From Pithys albifrons albifrons (lineage: Eukaryota; Chordata; Aves; Passeriformes; Thamnophilidae), in contig NC_092459.1 in NCBI RefSeq assembly GCF_047495875.1, forward strand, positions 11,288,965-11,352,964: DNA of 64,000 bases, written 5' to 3'. Both the position numbers and the translations under genes were made by a program. Below, in pieces: positions 1-13,500 of this stretch; within the stretch, counting starts at the first letter, position 1; each line of letters starts with the position of its first letter. The notes below the pieces were generated by a model that was not told the origin of the DNA, did no database searches, and saw nothing but the letters and a program-made list of their open reading frames with translations.

Positions 1-1586
1 TGACTTCTGGGGAAAATAAAGTAAGAAATATACACCATTTCTTTTCTATCCAATCCAGATATACTTATTCTCTAAAAAAAACCATCCTTATTTCTAGATA
101 GGCATCATTTCTGTAAAAATTTCTCTGGAGAAACAATATAAAAGAGGTATTTATGTAAGAAAATTTTGGCATAGCAAAAAAATTCTGATTTGGGTGTTAT
201 GGAAATATGAATATACTTAACATAAACCAATAAAGGGAAACAGCTCTTTGATATCCCTCATAGATGATAAATACTGTCAGATGGAGAAAAAGACAGAAGA
301 CAAGTCTTTGTATAGAATACAATATTATATGCAGTAATTTAGTTTGTCATAGAGACTTGAAATTTTATTAAGACAAAATATAGACAATGACTATAATGTT
401 ATTGCTTTGGAAAACATGTTTTAAAACAGGAAAAAAAGTGTATAAGATGAATTGATAATAGCCTGTTGTGTTCATGGTATTAGAAACATGGCTTCAAATA
501 ACCATACTGGAGTGTGCATAGTTTCTAAGAAATCAGCAGTTCATTAAGGAAATGTAAGCAAAGATAGATAAGCATTTTTTCCTATTTTATTCTCACAATA
601 TATCTCCAACGTGTTATCGAATTTATTTTGATAGATAGTTGAGACATGTCAATATGGAGTTTTTTATATGATTTCTGAATATTAAAGACAACATTATGAT
701 ATTTCTCATAACACAGTTGACCTCACCTGTCGGGTAGAGGTACTTTGTCAAATTCATATTTGCTTTTGCACAGTTTTGGTAAGCACATTTTTACAGCCAT
801 GTTACAGTCAGAGATGAATACCATTTACTTGCCTTTTGAGTAATGTAGAATCTATCTTTGTATTTGCCATCCTGGAGAGTTATCCAATCCTTTATATGTA
901 ATACAACAGTTCTGCTTTATTAACTTGCTTTTTTTCAGTTTTTATCTCTAGTGTAAATGTCTCTAATCAGCCATGTTAACCCATGCATGAAGATAGCTGT
1001 ATGGATGGCTAAGGACACAAAGCATACTTATCGCATAACTAGAGTCAAAGGAAAGAGTTTCTGGGAGCATTTCTCTCATAGCAGATTGTAACACCTTCTG
1101 CTCCTTCCACTGCACTATGGGACTAGGCTGCCTTCATACCAGAGAGGGGACCAGATCACCTATCAGTCTTTCCACGTTCTTAGTAGTGGCATGATGCAGC
1201 TCTAAAAAGTGCAATTTTGACCCTTGTTTGGTGACCAATTTGTGGCTCAAGATCCAGAGAGTGTTGTCTTCTGCCATACATAGGCATTATAGTCCACTTT
1301 GTTCATCTGTTTCGTGCAAAAGATGAAATACAGCTGTAAGGAAAACTAGTAAGAAAAAAAAACTGACTCAGAAAAAGAGACAGACAATTTGTCTAGGCCC
1401 AAAGCATTTGCCAGATATTTTCCACATATATATATGTATATAAAGCTGAATTCCTTCTGATGGACTCAAGTTGTACAGAAGAAATTCTGTAAATGGGAGA
1501 GGAGTGGTTTTCTCCCCAAGACATACCTTCAAGTCACATTCAATAACTTTTCCACATGTTACCAAAAGACACAGGAAACACGCAAT
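1..1586. other. Unique AT-rich sequence, no gene seen
   Basis: I see no coding signature, tandem repeat or identifiable transposon here. Short open frames on both strands have no recognisable motif. A short alternating TA tract lies near 1425-1442. Confidence 0.6.
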
Positions 1587-2860
1587 TACAGAATCACAGA
1601 ATGTGCTGGGTTGGAAGAGACCCATAAAGATCACTGCAGCTAACTCCCAGCCCTGCAAAAGACCATCCACAAGTCACACCATGTGCCTGATTGTATCATC
1701 CAAATATTTCTAGAAACTCTGCTTGGCTTGATGATGTGACCACTGCCCTGGGGAGTATGTTACATGCCCAGCAATCCTCTGAGTGAAGAACCATTTTTTA
1801 CTATTTAACCTAAGCCCTCCCTGGCACAACTTCAGGCCATTCCCTTGGGTTCTGTCACTGGTCACCATAGAGGAGAGATTAGTGCCTTCCCCTCCTCTTT
1901 CCCTCACAAGGAAGTTGTAACTGCAATGAGGTCTTCCCTCAGTCTGCTCTTCTTCAGGCTGAACAGACCAAGTTCCCTCAGCCACTCCTCATAAGACTTC
2001 CCCCCAATGCCCTTCACCATCTTTGTTTCCCCTCCTTTTGACACTCTTTGAAAGCTTAATATTTTTCTTATATTGCAGTGCCCAAAACTGCACACAATGT
2101 TCAAGGTAAGGCAACGCCAGTGCAGAGCAGAGAGGGACAATCCCCTCCCTCGATTGGCTGGTGATTCTTTGCTTGATGTCCCCCAGGACACGGTTGGCCC
2201 TCCTGGCTGCCAGGGCACTGCTGACTCATATTCAACTTGCCATCTCCCAGGACCCCCAGGTCCCTTTCTATGGCACTGTTTTCCAGCTTCTCATTCCCCA
2301 GTCTGTCTTTACATCTGGGGTTGTCCCATCCCAGGTACAGAATCCCACACTTTCTCTTCTAGAACTTTGTGTGGTTGGTGTTTGCTTAGGCCTCTAATTT
2401 GTTGAGGTCTCTGCAGGGCCTCCCTGACTTCAAATGACTCAACAGCTCCTTCCAGTTTTGTGTAATCAGCAAACTTGCTTAGTATCCCGTCCGATCCTGT
2501 GTCCAAGTAATTTCTGAAGATGTTGCGCTCAGAGCCCAAGATGGATCCCTGGGAAACCCCACTAGTGATAGGTCACTACTCTGATGTCACCCCATTCACT
2601 GTTACCCTCTGTGCTTGACTTGAGAGCCAATTGCCCACCCACCACATGATGTGTTTATCCAGCGATGTGCTGGACATTTTGTCCAGAAGGATGCTGTGAA
2701 AGATAGTATTGAAAGCTTTACTGAAAGCCAAAAAGATTGCATCAGCTGGCTTCTATTGATCAACTAGGTGGGTTACCTTGTCATCAGGTTTGACAGGCAC
2801 AAACTTTCCTCTCATGAAGCCGTTCTGGCTATGACCAGCATTGTTTATCAAGTGTTTATA
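1587..2860 (-). mobile_element. CR1 LINE, 5'-truncated, decayed ORF2 and 3' end
   Basis: Read on the minus strand this is the 3' part of a CR1 non-LTR retrotransposon. The 3' end lies on the left at 1587, with the tail motif seen as CAGAATCACAGAAT on the plus strand. Going right, the antisense sequence matches the end of the 3' region, then the ORF2 C-terminus (residues like [12 protein letters not shown] at about 1935-1985), then reverse-transcriptase segments. The catalytic box near 2475 reads FADY instead of FADD. ORF2 is split by several stops and frameshifts, so this is a dead, fairly old copy. The tail differs from the younger copies at 35.4 and 47 kb, which suggests another subfamily. 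The family call is solid; the subfamily is not assigned and the right edge is uncertain by some tens of bases. Confidence 0.88.
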
Positions 2861-5210
2861 TGCATCTGCAGTTTATAGTGTTGGCCTTCATAGATCTAAA
2901 TTCTCACTTAAAGTTCTGTGGGGGAAACCATAAGCATCCAGACTCACTTTTTGGAAGGAGCCCTAACGGTATGAAAATTATCCTTCTCAATGAGCCAGAA
3001 CAAACCCAACTCATCAAACATAATTTTGATAATGAACATCACCATTTTACATTCAAATACTCCCAAAATGGTGGCAATTTATTAATGTCAGATTAAAGGG
3101 CTCAATTCATTATTGCCTTTCAGTAAAGAGGCAGTTAATGAGTGATGTATGCACATGGACAAGCTTCTAATTAGAGCTTCTGCATGTGTTGAAAGCTTGG
3201 TGCTAGGATACTGAGTGGCTGCCAGCAGACTATTGACTTTTTTCCCTCTTTTCTGAACATGTCTATTTATACAGCTTATTACTAATGAGATGCTAATTGA
3301 GTCTGCCATATCTAAATAAAAAACCCCTTGAGTTTATTGCTGAATCCTCTAAATGGAGCTCCATTTCAGAATATTCTCTGTTGATTCATTTTCCTCTGCA
3401 CTCTCTGTGCCTGATTGAAAAATAATTTTGAATAGTAGGAATAGGATGTCAATTAAAAAAAAAAACCACAAAAAACACAACAACACCATATTATTTCTAA
3501 TATTAGTTTAGAAGAGAGCCTATTAAATTCCTGTCTGGGTATTTACATTTAGTTTTACTTAAAACAATGCCAAAATGCACTCAAATAAATTGAGAATACT
3601 ATGTAGAAAATGTATGAATGCAAGTTTCAATGCCCTGGAGATGTTCCAAAATAATCATTTTGCATGGTATGCAAGCAGCCTAATTGATCACCACAAAAAC
3701 AACAGGAAAGCACATTTAGAAAAGTAGAATGAAGGAAAAAGTAAGGATTAGGGCAGTTAAAGCATTTGGTTAGCTAGTTAAGGTTTGCATAGGAGTGTAA
3801 GCAATCTAGCTCTGAAGATAAAGCACTGCTTTTATCACCTGCTGCTTATTATTTAGCTGGCAGTAAATTCAGTGGGTACATTCTTGCACTATTTTTTCCT
3901 GTATAAAGTTTTATATTTTAGGATAAATATTGCAAATATTTTTCAGCAGTCATTTAGACATAATTCACTAAAAATATTAGATGTTTCTTCAGGTATCACA
4001 CAGTGGATGAAAAATTAATCAACAATACCTTTGGGATAAAAAGCTTTCTAGCCATGCCATCTGAAACAAGCCTGTGAAACTCTTTATTGCATCAATCATC
4101 ACTTTTTTTGTAATGACAGTAGTTCACTGTGATGTGTCTCATGATTTTGTTTGAATGCTTCTTCATGATTTGTCAGTGAGGGCTAATCACAGTGAACAAA
4201 AAGACCTGGCAAGGAGCAAAAGACAATGTCAGGTGAAGTAACTATAGTAACCTATTGAGAAGCACACTGGATGAGCTGCTCCAAAAAAAAAAAAAACCAA
4301 AACCAAAAACACTTTGAAAGAGAATAATTAGATCACTGGCCCTGCTGTGAAACCCACTAAGGTGAAAAAAAAAAAAAAGAATGTCTAAAGGAGATATTGT
4401 CTACAGAGGTGTAAGATTTATCTTTGAATCCAGGGGGAAGAGAACATTCAGATTTTGCAAAACTTATGAGCAGTTTTAAAGGAATTGTTAGAATATGTGA
4501 AATGTTTAGAGGAAGGACCAAAAAGGGGAAAGTGATGTTAGTCAGTATATTCATCTAGAAAACTCTGTACCTGATCACTGCAGTCTATTTTATATTCTTA
4601 TTAAATCCTTTCTCTATCTTTCTGCTGGTTGCATTTCCTATCTGAGGCTCTCTGTACATACAAGAGAACTTACAGCCAAATATGCTGAGTAGTAAGAGAA
4701 GAGGTCTATTTAACATCCTGGAATGGGAATTTGACGCATGAGGGACCTCAGCTGTGCGTGACAGCAACCAGGGGAGCCCATGGTCTGGGAGCAATCAACT
4801 GGGTGGAGCAAATGTCTAAACCTAGTTATGGAAAAAAGCCTGTGTGTATGTGTATGTGTGTGTGTACACACATGTATTCCACTAGCAAGCTTTAAACCTG
4901 ATCTTCACAAGGGGAGGAACAGGATCAAGCCGTTGGTGCTGTTCACTCTGTGTGTGTGTGGGCAGCAGCACAGGCACAGCTCTGTGTGCTGTACCTGTGT
5001 GGACTGAGGAGTGCGCTATTTGTAGCATGTGTGCCTGAGGAGATGTGCTCATCCTCACTGCTGGCTGAATCTGGGGGCATGAAAATGCAGCAGCCCTGTA
5101 ACTATGGAGCTGCAGCAGGAGAAAAGGCCCTGGGCCCAAATTTATGTGTCTCAAAATATTCTACTAGAAATCTCAGTCTCCAGTCAAGAGAATCTAGAGA
5201 GGCTTTATCA
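2861..5210. other. Unique sequence, no gene seen
   Basis: No repeat family is recognised apart from short poly(A) runs (about 4284-4297 and 4366-4378) and a small TG tract. The part from about 3110 to 3310 contains several TAATTA/ATTAG-type homeodomain-like cores and is less A/T-monotonous than its surroundings, but there is no protein-coding signal. Confidence 0.5.
4841..4872. repeat. Short interrupted (TG)n / (CA)n microsatellite
   Basis: TGTG units interrupted by TA run into ACACAC, giving a small dinucleotide tract with a self-complementary right end. Confidence 0.8.
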
Positions 5211-5335
5211 TTGGGAATGTTTAGATTAGAGAAATAATCTGTCAAGAATGGTATAGATGCAATTGATCTTACTTGAGGCAGAATGGACAAGCCAAATGAG
5301 GTCACTTCCAGCCTTATGATCTCATTCATCTCAAT
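5211..5335 (+). mobile_element. Old CR1 3' end
   Basis: The stretch with ATCTGTCAAGAATGGTATAG, then a GAGGCAGAATGGAC-like segment and CACTTCCAGCCTTATGAT, follows the order of motifs in the 3' end of old amniote-type CR1 elements. The terminal octamer repeat is degraded and no ORF2 sequence is left. The call rests on remembered motif order. Confidence 0.6.
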
Positions 5336-5719
5336 TGCTTGGACCATTATTCACACCCTTGGAAATAAAACCAGCCATTGACAGAGCTGGTCTTGTTCTG
5401 TCCAAAACCAAGGAGACTAAAGGGTGAGCTTGCACCCTGGAGGAGACTCAAAAGGTGAGCTGCAGTTACCTGAAAGGCAGTGACAGACAAGAGCATCATT
5501 CTGGTCAGTAAATTAGTGATGGTAAGAACAAGAGGAATGAGAACAAATTGTGTATCAGATGGTTCACATTAGACATTTAGGAAAATATTCAGCATTAGGA
5601 AGGCAATGCAGCAGCACAGCAGATTTGCCAGAGCACTTGAAGAAAAACTTCCATCTTTAGAGTGGTATTTAAAGCTCAGTAGGATAAAGCTGCAGGTGCC
5701 CTGATCTATTATTTTCAAT

Positions 5720-5796
5720 GGTCCTGCTTCAAGAGGGAGCTGAACTGCATGAACTGCAGCAATCCCTTACAACCAACAATTCTACGATTCCATGAC
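5720..5796 (+). mobile_element. Old CR1 3' tail
   Basis: A short stretch ending in AATTCTACGATTCCATGAC resembles the decayed ATTCTATG-type CR1 terminus. It is preceded by a GAGCTGAACTGCATGA-like segment in the expected position. It is too short to place in a subfamily. Confidence 0.55.
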
Positions 5797-8259
5797 CTCT
5801 GTGACAGCTGCTTTGAAAGACACTGTTAGGGCAGGTCATGTTCCAGCAGTTAGTGGGACGGACACAGGCTGCCATGACTTAGCTAGGTAGTCTGACTGGA
5901 TTTTTACTACTGCTGTCTGATCAATGCTACACTTTTCTGTTTCATCTTGAAGGTAACACCTTTCACAGTGCTAAATAATGGCATGATACTACTTCACAGC
6001 TGTTATATCTGAATCAGCAATGCAAACTTTTCCTTAGGATACTATCATCAAAGGGTACTGGTAATACAGTGGACTACCCATGCCTTGTAACCAACAATCG
6101 ACTCAGTCTTTTAGTCCTGAAATGGTGCTTGTAATAATACTTCTAACAAATGTGTTTGTGCAAGGGAAGCCCATGGCAGTCCAAAGAAGTTTAATGTAAG
6201 AACAAAATGCCAGTTTAGAGTTCTCAAGTGTTAATATAAAAACAAAAATATTTTTTATAAATTGTCTTCCTCCACTGCTTCATCAGATAACATGTAGACA
6301 CGTATAATGGAATAAGCTCCCTTTACAGACAATAGAGATACATAGGCACTGTGAAGGTCTCATTTAGTCACCCTAAAATTAATATTTAAAATGAGAGATT
6401 GGAATTTTATCCATTCTTTTCAGTTTCCATGAAGGGACTCTAGGACAGGTAGCTCAGATGCATTTGTCTATATTGCAGGTGTATTTTTATGCATGGATGT
6501 CAAATGAAGTAGAAGCCTTTGAAGAATTACAAGGTCAACAAAATTATAGCACAGTATGTATAGAATGACTCTTATGATGGGCTTCAGAATCCTGCCATCT
6601 TAAGAACTGAGCAAGAGAAAAAAACTTCCAGACAATTTTTTCCCACTCCGGTGTAGCTGAGAAGTACAAGACAAGTTTCACAGAGGATTTTTCTTGGTCA
6701 CTGGCACTCCTGGGTTTACTACTCCATGATGCATGAAGCTTTCTTTAGGTGATGATGAGAGTTAACAAATGGTAGGAATTACCCCAGCCATGTTTTTACT
6801 GTCTGGGGATATTTTTGGACAGCAAAATGGTGCAATTCTACAATTTCATGTCTATCTTTCCAGGCCATCTAACTTCTTGAAACAGAAAGAAAGCTGAGTC
6901 TGACTTCCAAAGAGCTGCCTATTGAAATTATATGACTATATAGGGATGATGCCAAGTAAATAAGTGTCTCAGAGCTTTAATAACAGTTCTGTACCCTATC
7001 CCAAATGAGTCTTTCAGTGCCTTTTGCATAGCACTTTCCCTCCAATTCTACTACACTCATGAGTCCATCAGTTGAAATGAGAAAAGGGTTGCTAGCTTGC
7101 AGATTCTGATTCTGTGTATGTTAGGTGTAGTCTAGAATGAATCTTTTCACAACATGTCTAGAAGTTGAAGCTTTTGATACCAAAAGCTTAAATTCATCCT
7201 GAAACTGATTTGATGTATCTTTGTTTATGTAACAGTCTGGCACATACTTTGAACTAGTCAACTGCTCTGAATAGAAAGAGACAGATGGCAATTCATCACA
7301 CCTATTTAGACATATACATTTGGACAGGATGAAAAACCTTCTGGAAATGCTTAACTTTTCACTGGATCTAATTTCTATTTATATTCTTAATTCTAACTGG
7401 AATTTTTCATTGAAATTTTATTATGTCTGATATAAAGATGTGTCTATACAATAAAATGCAATGTGGTTTTTAACACAGTATGCCTTTTTGAGGTGTATAA
7501 ACCACATTATGTAGTGTTCTTCCATGAAGACTAAATGCTGCAGAGCACAAAATACACAACCTGTCAAAATCATTCAAAGATAACAATATTACTTCTTGAT
7601 GTATGATACTGCATTTCTATAATTCATCATTGCTCTGTGGTGTGAATAGTTGTCAGTTGGGCCATATGTTAGGGAATTTTGCTTCACAGCTCCCAGTGTT
7701 TCTGAATCTTAGAGCAGTCCATTAAAAAAAGTTTTATTTAAACCTACAGTGTTTACTTACCCTAGGTGTCTCTGAAAATAATCAGGATTTAGGTTCTCAA
7801 ATCTTTTTATTTTCTTTTGAAAAGGTGGTTTGTAGTGGATTCATCTGACTGCATATATCTACTGTAATATCTTCATGTTACCCTGAGTTCTCTTGGGAAG
7901 CAATAGGATACACCTTTGGAAATAACGTAGACAGAGCCAAAGAGGTGAGAAATTACTCTGAAAGTACACCCAGACATCTAAATTTTACTGACATAAAGCC
8001 CATCCTCACAGCTTTATTAGAAGTAGCCAAATACTTTTTACATTTAAAATGGAAGAAATGTCATCAAAAGATAGTAAAAAATAATTCCTATGTTGAATAA
8101 TTTCTTGTACATGCCTCCCTATCTTTGTTTGAACAGGAGAAAGACCTCTATTTGACTATCATGTATAGTATGATGTCATTTGCAGAATGATATCCCATTA
8201 AAAAAGGCAAGATTAATCATGTATCACAATATATGCATTATAAAAGATCTCTCCAGTAT
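5797..8259. other. Unique AT-rich sequence, nothing recognised
   Basis: No coding frame with conserved motifs, no long tandem repeat and no recognisable transposon ends were seen. Confidence 0.55.
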
Positions 8260-8420
8260 GCAAGTAGTAGTGCAGCTGTGGAACATGCTGGTGAGACCTC
8301 ATCTGATTTGCTATACATTTGTCATCGTTTATTATCTAAACCAATGAATCTGCACTGGAAGAAGAAGGGAAAAGGATTATCCAGACTATCAGCAGAACAA
8401 AAAGTCTGATTGTGAGAGCA
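8260..8420 (+). mobile_element. Possible very old CR1 ORF2/3' remnant
   Basis: The segment with GGTGAGACCTCATCTGATTT, followed by a GAAGAAGGGAAAAGGATTAT stretch, resembles the conserved stretch of CR1 ORF2 after the RT domain, where a 'RPHLEYC' type motif is normally encoded. Divergence is high and no open frame survives. It could also be chance similarity. Confidence 0.4.
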
Positions 8421-9972
8421 AAAGGAAAGGTGGAAGAAAATGTTAATGCCACACCAGGAAAATTTGTCTCAGCAATGTACAGCACCTCTGCATAACACCA
8501 CACGTTGAAATGGTCAAAGTAGTACTAAATCCCTCAGCTTCCACCAGAACTTGTCTCACAGATGGCCACAGCCACAGTGCCCATGAAGAACAACATGTCA
8601 CATTCCATTTGGCTTGCATTGCAGATAAGGAACCAAAATAAACTGCAGGGATCGTTACAACCTCTGTTATCTCCTTCTCAGGAACGCGTCTCAGTCTGGT
8701 TATGTCATTAGCTCTCATGTTTAGACCATGTTGAATGAGCTTTCCTTTTCCTTTTCTTAGATGCCTGTGGAGAGGCAAAAGAGTGAATCATTGAAAACAT
8801 TATGATGACTTAGTCTGAAAATATTTAACCTTCTAAGTGTCCTTGGCTGCAATGTGAGAGGAAATAAACTTGAGATAATTTAGTCCAAATTTGATGGCAA
8901 AAATAAAAAAAAAACCAACAAAACAACCAACCAATCACAAAAAGACCCATCGAAGCAAGTTTCTCTATAGACTATGACAAACCAAACTGATTTTAAGAGT
9001 AATAATGCAATTTTCAATGTTACAAATATAATAAATATTATAGAGAAAAAATGGCTTTAGAAAAGATCTGGGTATATTAAGCAGTCAGCCTTAAAATAGA
9101 CTTCTAATAGATAAGTTTATCAGCTTTTCTTGTGTTATCTAAGCCTCCCTCTTCTTTCTGCTGGGAATACCTGCAAACATTGAGATAATGCACTAGGAAC
9201 CTAGCTAATTTTTATCTCCTGAAAACACACTACTTCTTAGGACAAATGCTTTATATAAAAGTTTATGCATTTATAGGGTATGTGTGCATGTATATATATA
9301 TGTATATAAATAAACATGAGTTCCAGACCTCTTTTTGTGTTTTTTATACACAGAAAAAAAAGGTATTTTATATTATTTAATTGGTATATTTTTATTCACA
9401 ACTTTTTTTTCACCTTGTTTTACATAGCTACCGGCTCCCCATTTGTTTGCCACTATAATGTCCTATATTAAAATACATTTGGAGATTTTTCCAAACAGAA
9501 ATGCTGAACAAAATCACTATTGCAATAGTTTATGACTTAAATGCAAATTATCTTGAAATACAGTGCCATAGTCTGCAGTGTACAAAAACACTTAGAAGAA
9601 CTAGAAATTAACATTAAGAAAAATTAATGCTATGTTGTGCTTACTGAATTCTATATAGGACATTTTCTTACATACTTGAAGTGATTTCAAAGGAATGAAA
9701 CATTCTTCACCTTTTCTTTTTAAAATGATTCATGATTTAAAAGTTTAATTTTCTAGGTGCTTGTCTTGATAATGTTATGACACATTGCCTGAAAATCAGG
9801 CCCACCCTAAAATAAATCCTTTTCTTACATGGTGACATTCTGAAAACACATGTTATTGTCATATAGTCTTTGAAGATTAGTGTGACATTTAACAAGCTTA
9901 TTTAGACTTAGTACCCATATTGGTATTTGATTGCAAAACTAAAAGTTTTTTACAATACAGTGAAAGGGATAC
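8421..9972. other. Unique sequence with unassigned minus-strand open stretch
   Basis: A 111-codon minus-strand open frame spans 8443-8778. It has no recognisable domain and a composition like random sequence. A neighbouring minus-strand frame shows hydrophobic runs around 8545-8655 but contains stops just downstream. A-rich tracts lie near 8905-8940 and a TA-rich tract at about 9290-9312. Nothing else was identified. Confidence 0.45.
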
Positions 9973-10597
9973 TGTGCTGTTTTAAAGATAAACCATCAGG
10001 AGAAATGAACTCAACACAAAAGAGATTATAAGTCAGAGTTACAGTTTAATAACAATATCACAACAAATCCAATGACACAAAGAGAAATTGGTTTTAACCC
10101 ACAAAACCCACAAACCCCAGAAGTATGGCCCAGCACCCTGGGGTACAAATCCCACATGGTTCCCCCAAGTCCAAAGTAAACGGAAGCGAGAAACCTGTTG
10201 GTGCAGATGATGGTCCCAGTCAGGTTGAGAGTGGTGGTTGCAATCTGGTTGAAAGTGATGGTCTCCTCCTGTTGAGGTTCTGCTCCTCCTCTGGATCTGA
10301 GCAGTGATTCCCTGAGGTGTTCAAACCCCCAGATTATGTACCCTCAGGTCCAGGTAGGAGCACCTAGTCCCTCCCCGAGGGCAGGGAGTTCGACAATGGG
10401 TCGACTCTGTGAGTCATGGGGTATTCTGGAATCATTGAAGGCCGATTAGCAGGCATGACACCTCAGGCTGGGTGTGAAGGTGCTAATGACTCCCTGGAGA
10501 GAGTTATCACAGCTCTTGTCTCACAGGCTTCTTTCGCACCCAGCTCACAGCCTGAGGAGTGGGATGTGCCCTGGGCTGCTGCAAATGGTCCATTGTT
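9973..10597 (-). mobile_element. Retroviral LTR (copy A), probably solo
   Basis: This segment is clearly homologous along its length to 21593-22238, and similarity stops at equivalent points on both sides. The shared boundaries, the minus-strand TATA-like and ATTAAA signals seen in the other copy, and the lack of internal gag/pol sequence nearby point to a solo LTR of an endogenous retrovirus. On the minus strand it would end in ...CACA at 9973. Compared with copy B it lacks about 28 bp near 10146, and its TATA region (about 10331-10343) is degraded. No matching target-site duplication was found, so the exact ends are uncertain. Confidence 0.72.
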
Positions 10598-13500
10598 CTT
10601 GGGAAATGAATAGAGAGGGTAGAATACACAGCTTTGGTTTCACACACACACTGATAAACTGGTCCTACCTGCTGAACTAGGACAGATACTTACATCATCC
10701 ATTTTGTGCAGCTGTAGGCTTCTAACTCACAGGTGGGTCAGAATAGCCAATTTTATGACTCAAGTACTTACAATGGAAAATAGGAATTTTTCACACACAT
10801 ATTCACAGAACCATGCAACAGTTCAACATTTTTCCAGATTAATATTTCTACTAGGATCCATGAAATAATAGTTATTAAAAAATAATCTTTTACTTAACCC
10901 TTGACGTGATAAATTCTTACATCAGTCATACTTTTCGTAATTTGTGTTGTAGGGAACCCGCACTAATCTGTGAATTGCTTCAGAATATCTTTTATTTTTA
11001 CCCTAGACTAAACACATTTTTTAGTTTGCTTTTTATTGGTTACATGACTGCATAAAATACTTTTATTTTCAGTTCTTGTCTATACTTCATTAGGTTCTGT
11101 ATGGCATTTTAGAGACTCTTTAACAACATGAATAATTTTAAATACACTGCAACAATCTTGACTACAGAAAAGTACCTATAAGGAGTTTAGTTCATAGCAA
11201 AACCATAAAAATATGTTCTTCAGTCACTAATTGGTGCATAAAGAAAGACAAAAATATCCAGGTTGCAAAATGAAGTTTAACATTTATTTAGAAAACCACG
11301 TCAAACAGGAATCAGAATACTATGAAATGTGACTAGTAAACTCTCTTCAAAATTACTAAAATTTGTAGTTTGATTAGCAAACTCTAAAAACGCATAAATA
11401 TAACAGTGATCCAGAGGATGATTTACTATTTTTATGTCCAATATTAATTTGCAGAAAATAAAAGTCAGCAGCACTTAAAACATCATCCCTGACAGAAGGT
11501 TAAAAAAGCCTCCCTAAACATCAAAGCAAAACCAACTACTATACTTGGTTGCATATAATGTAGTTGATAGCTCCCTTTTCTTTATTTGCACATCACAACA
11601 CCCAGCCTTGCACTGTTCTCAGGCTCTATGAACTGTTTCGAATTTATTTAGTCCATCAATCAGTCTGATGTGTTTTGTCTCTTCAGAGCGCAGGTGAACA
11701 TGACCAACAAAAGCACAACTACCTGTAGACCTGGAGAGCTCAATTATTTTTAGTATAATGGACAATTCACATGGAGAACAAATAAAGGGTATTTAATATT
11801 GAATATTCTTCTGCAAATTGCATTTGCATACCTGTAGGCTTTAGGAGTGAATTCTTCTCATTTCAATAATTAATTCTTTCAGGAGGGTCTGTATGCCTGC
11901 CTATTTTTATTAACTGCATGAACTAGTCTGTTAAAAGTTGTAAGCTCTCTTTTCCATCCTTTTAATATACCCAGATTCAATTATGGGATTGCTCTGCATG
12001 GACCTCACAGCTACAGCAAGTGCTGCCAAGGTTTACTTGACTTCAGGTCTTTTTTGGAGTGAGCACAGATCTGAATCTTGCATCTTCTGAAGAAAAGAAT
12101 CAGACACTGTCCTCTGCACCAAACACATTAACAAAGACACATTATTAAAAGTACTTAATCTGTCTCCCTTTTAATGGCGCATTTTACAGTATAACCTCAT
12201 TTTAGTTATTCCATAGCCCTTTTTTTGTACAATTCCAGCTGTTATTAATTTGATCACCCTGAATTAAAAGCAAGGAAATTTAACTTATTTATTGCCTAGA
12301 TATTGTAGCCTTGTGCACGACCTATTGTACTGAAAAAAGTTATCTCATTAGGTCCATAATTATTATTCTGCCTTTAAAATTACTTTGTCAAGAAAAAAAG
12401 AAATAAAAATCATAATAACTCCAGAGGATGATTGTCATATTTTTGTGTATTTATTAAAGCAACAGTAAGAAATGAAAAAATGGAAATTACAATTTTTTTT
12501 CCCTTCATTTTATATGGTCATAGTACTGAGAAGTCAGGGAGATGAGGCAAGGCCCATTTTTACTAGCTTTGTAAAATCATAAAGTATATATATAAATTAA
12601 GGGTTGACTTTAATAAGCTCATAAAATGTTTTTGGTTCTGGAATTTATAGAGCATTTGAACAATCTTTTTCGTAGTGACAGTTTCTAATTTTTGCTGTTA
12701 TTGACATCATAACTTTAAATGTTCTTTTCTTTCTTGTAGAGAAATAAACATCCTGATGAATGATTCACCTACTCTTTGTTTTATTACCTAGTAAAATAAA
12801 AAATGTTGTCTTTTATAGGTCATTTGGCTTCAAAAAGGTTCTCTTGGTCCAAAAAAAATCATTGCAAATCCTAATCACTACACAATCTTTATATGATGTA
12901 TAAGGAAAGTTCAGTGCTTCACAAAATAAGTGGGAAGACACCAAAACTGAAAAGTGGAAGTTACCATTGAAAGAACAAATGTAAATTACACTTTCTAGTG
13001 GAGAATTAGCTGTTTTCTTTCACTAGAGAATTCTAATATTAAAATTGCCTGGGTTTAAAATATTTCAACAAGGTCAGTCAAAACATGGGGGGACCTAACA
13101 GAGCTTCCACCATTATGCTTGGTACCTCTCTCAGCTAGAGCTAAGTGTCCTTATTCTGTTCCCTGCTATCACTCCAAACATCTGCCTTGACCAGTGAGCT
13201 ACAATTTAAGGTTTATAGGTTTTCCAGTTTGCTTTTTTTTTTTAATTGTATTCTAACACTGTAAGGTAACCCACTCTCTGACCATTAGAAACTGGAAACA
13301 AAAAGAATCCTAATAAATGCATAATGTATTTGGAACACTAATATTGGAAAATGAGATGTCATCAGTCCCCAAATGTAAAGTAATATACAGACAAAGCCAT
13401 ACTGGTACAAAAGATCAGCTCTAATCTCAGCTTAGATGAGTCAAAATAGGTGTGGAAGCTGTATTTCCCCAAATCTAAGTTAAATCCCTCAGCAATGAGC

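Noticed and set aside
4780..5237. Cys-rich overlapping open frames on both strands near the TG tract
   Set aside because: They are driven by TGTG repeats and have no domain. Both strands are open over the same stretch.
10125..10613. Two plus-strand open frames of 60-65 codons
   Set aside because: They lie wholly within the minus-strand LTR copy A and share no coding constraint with copy B.
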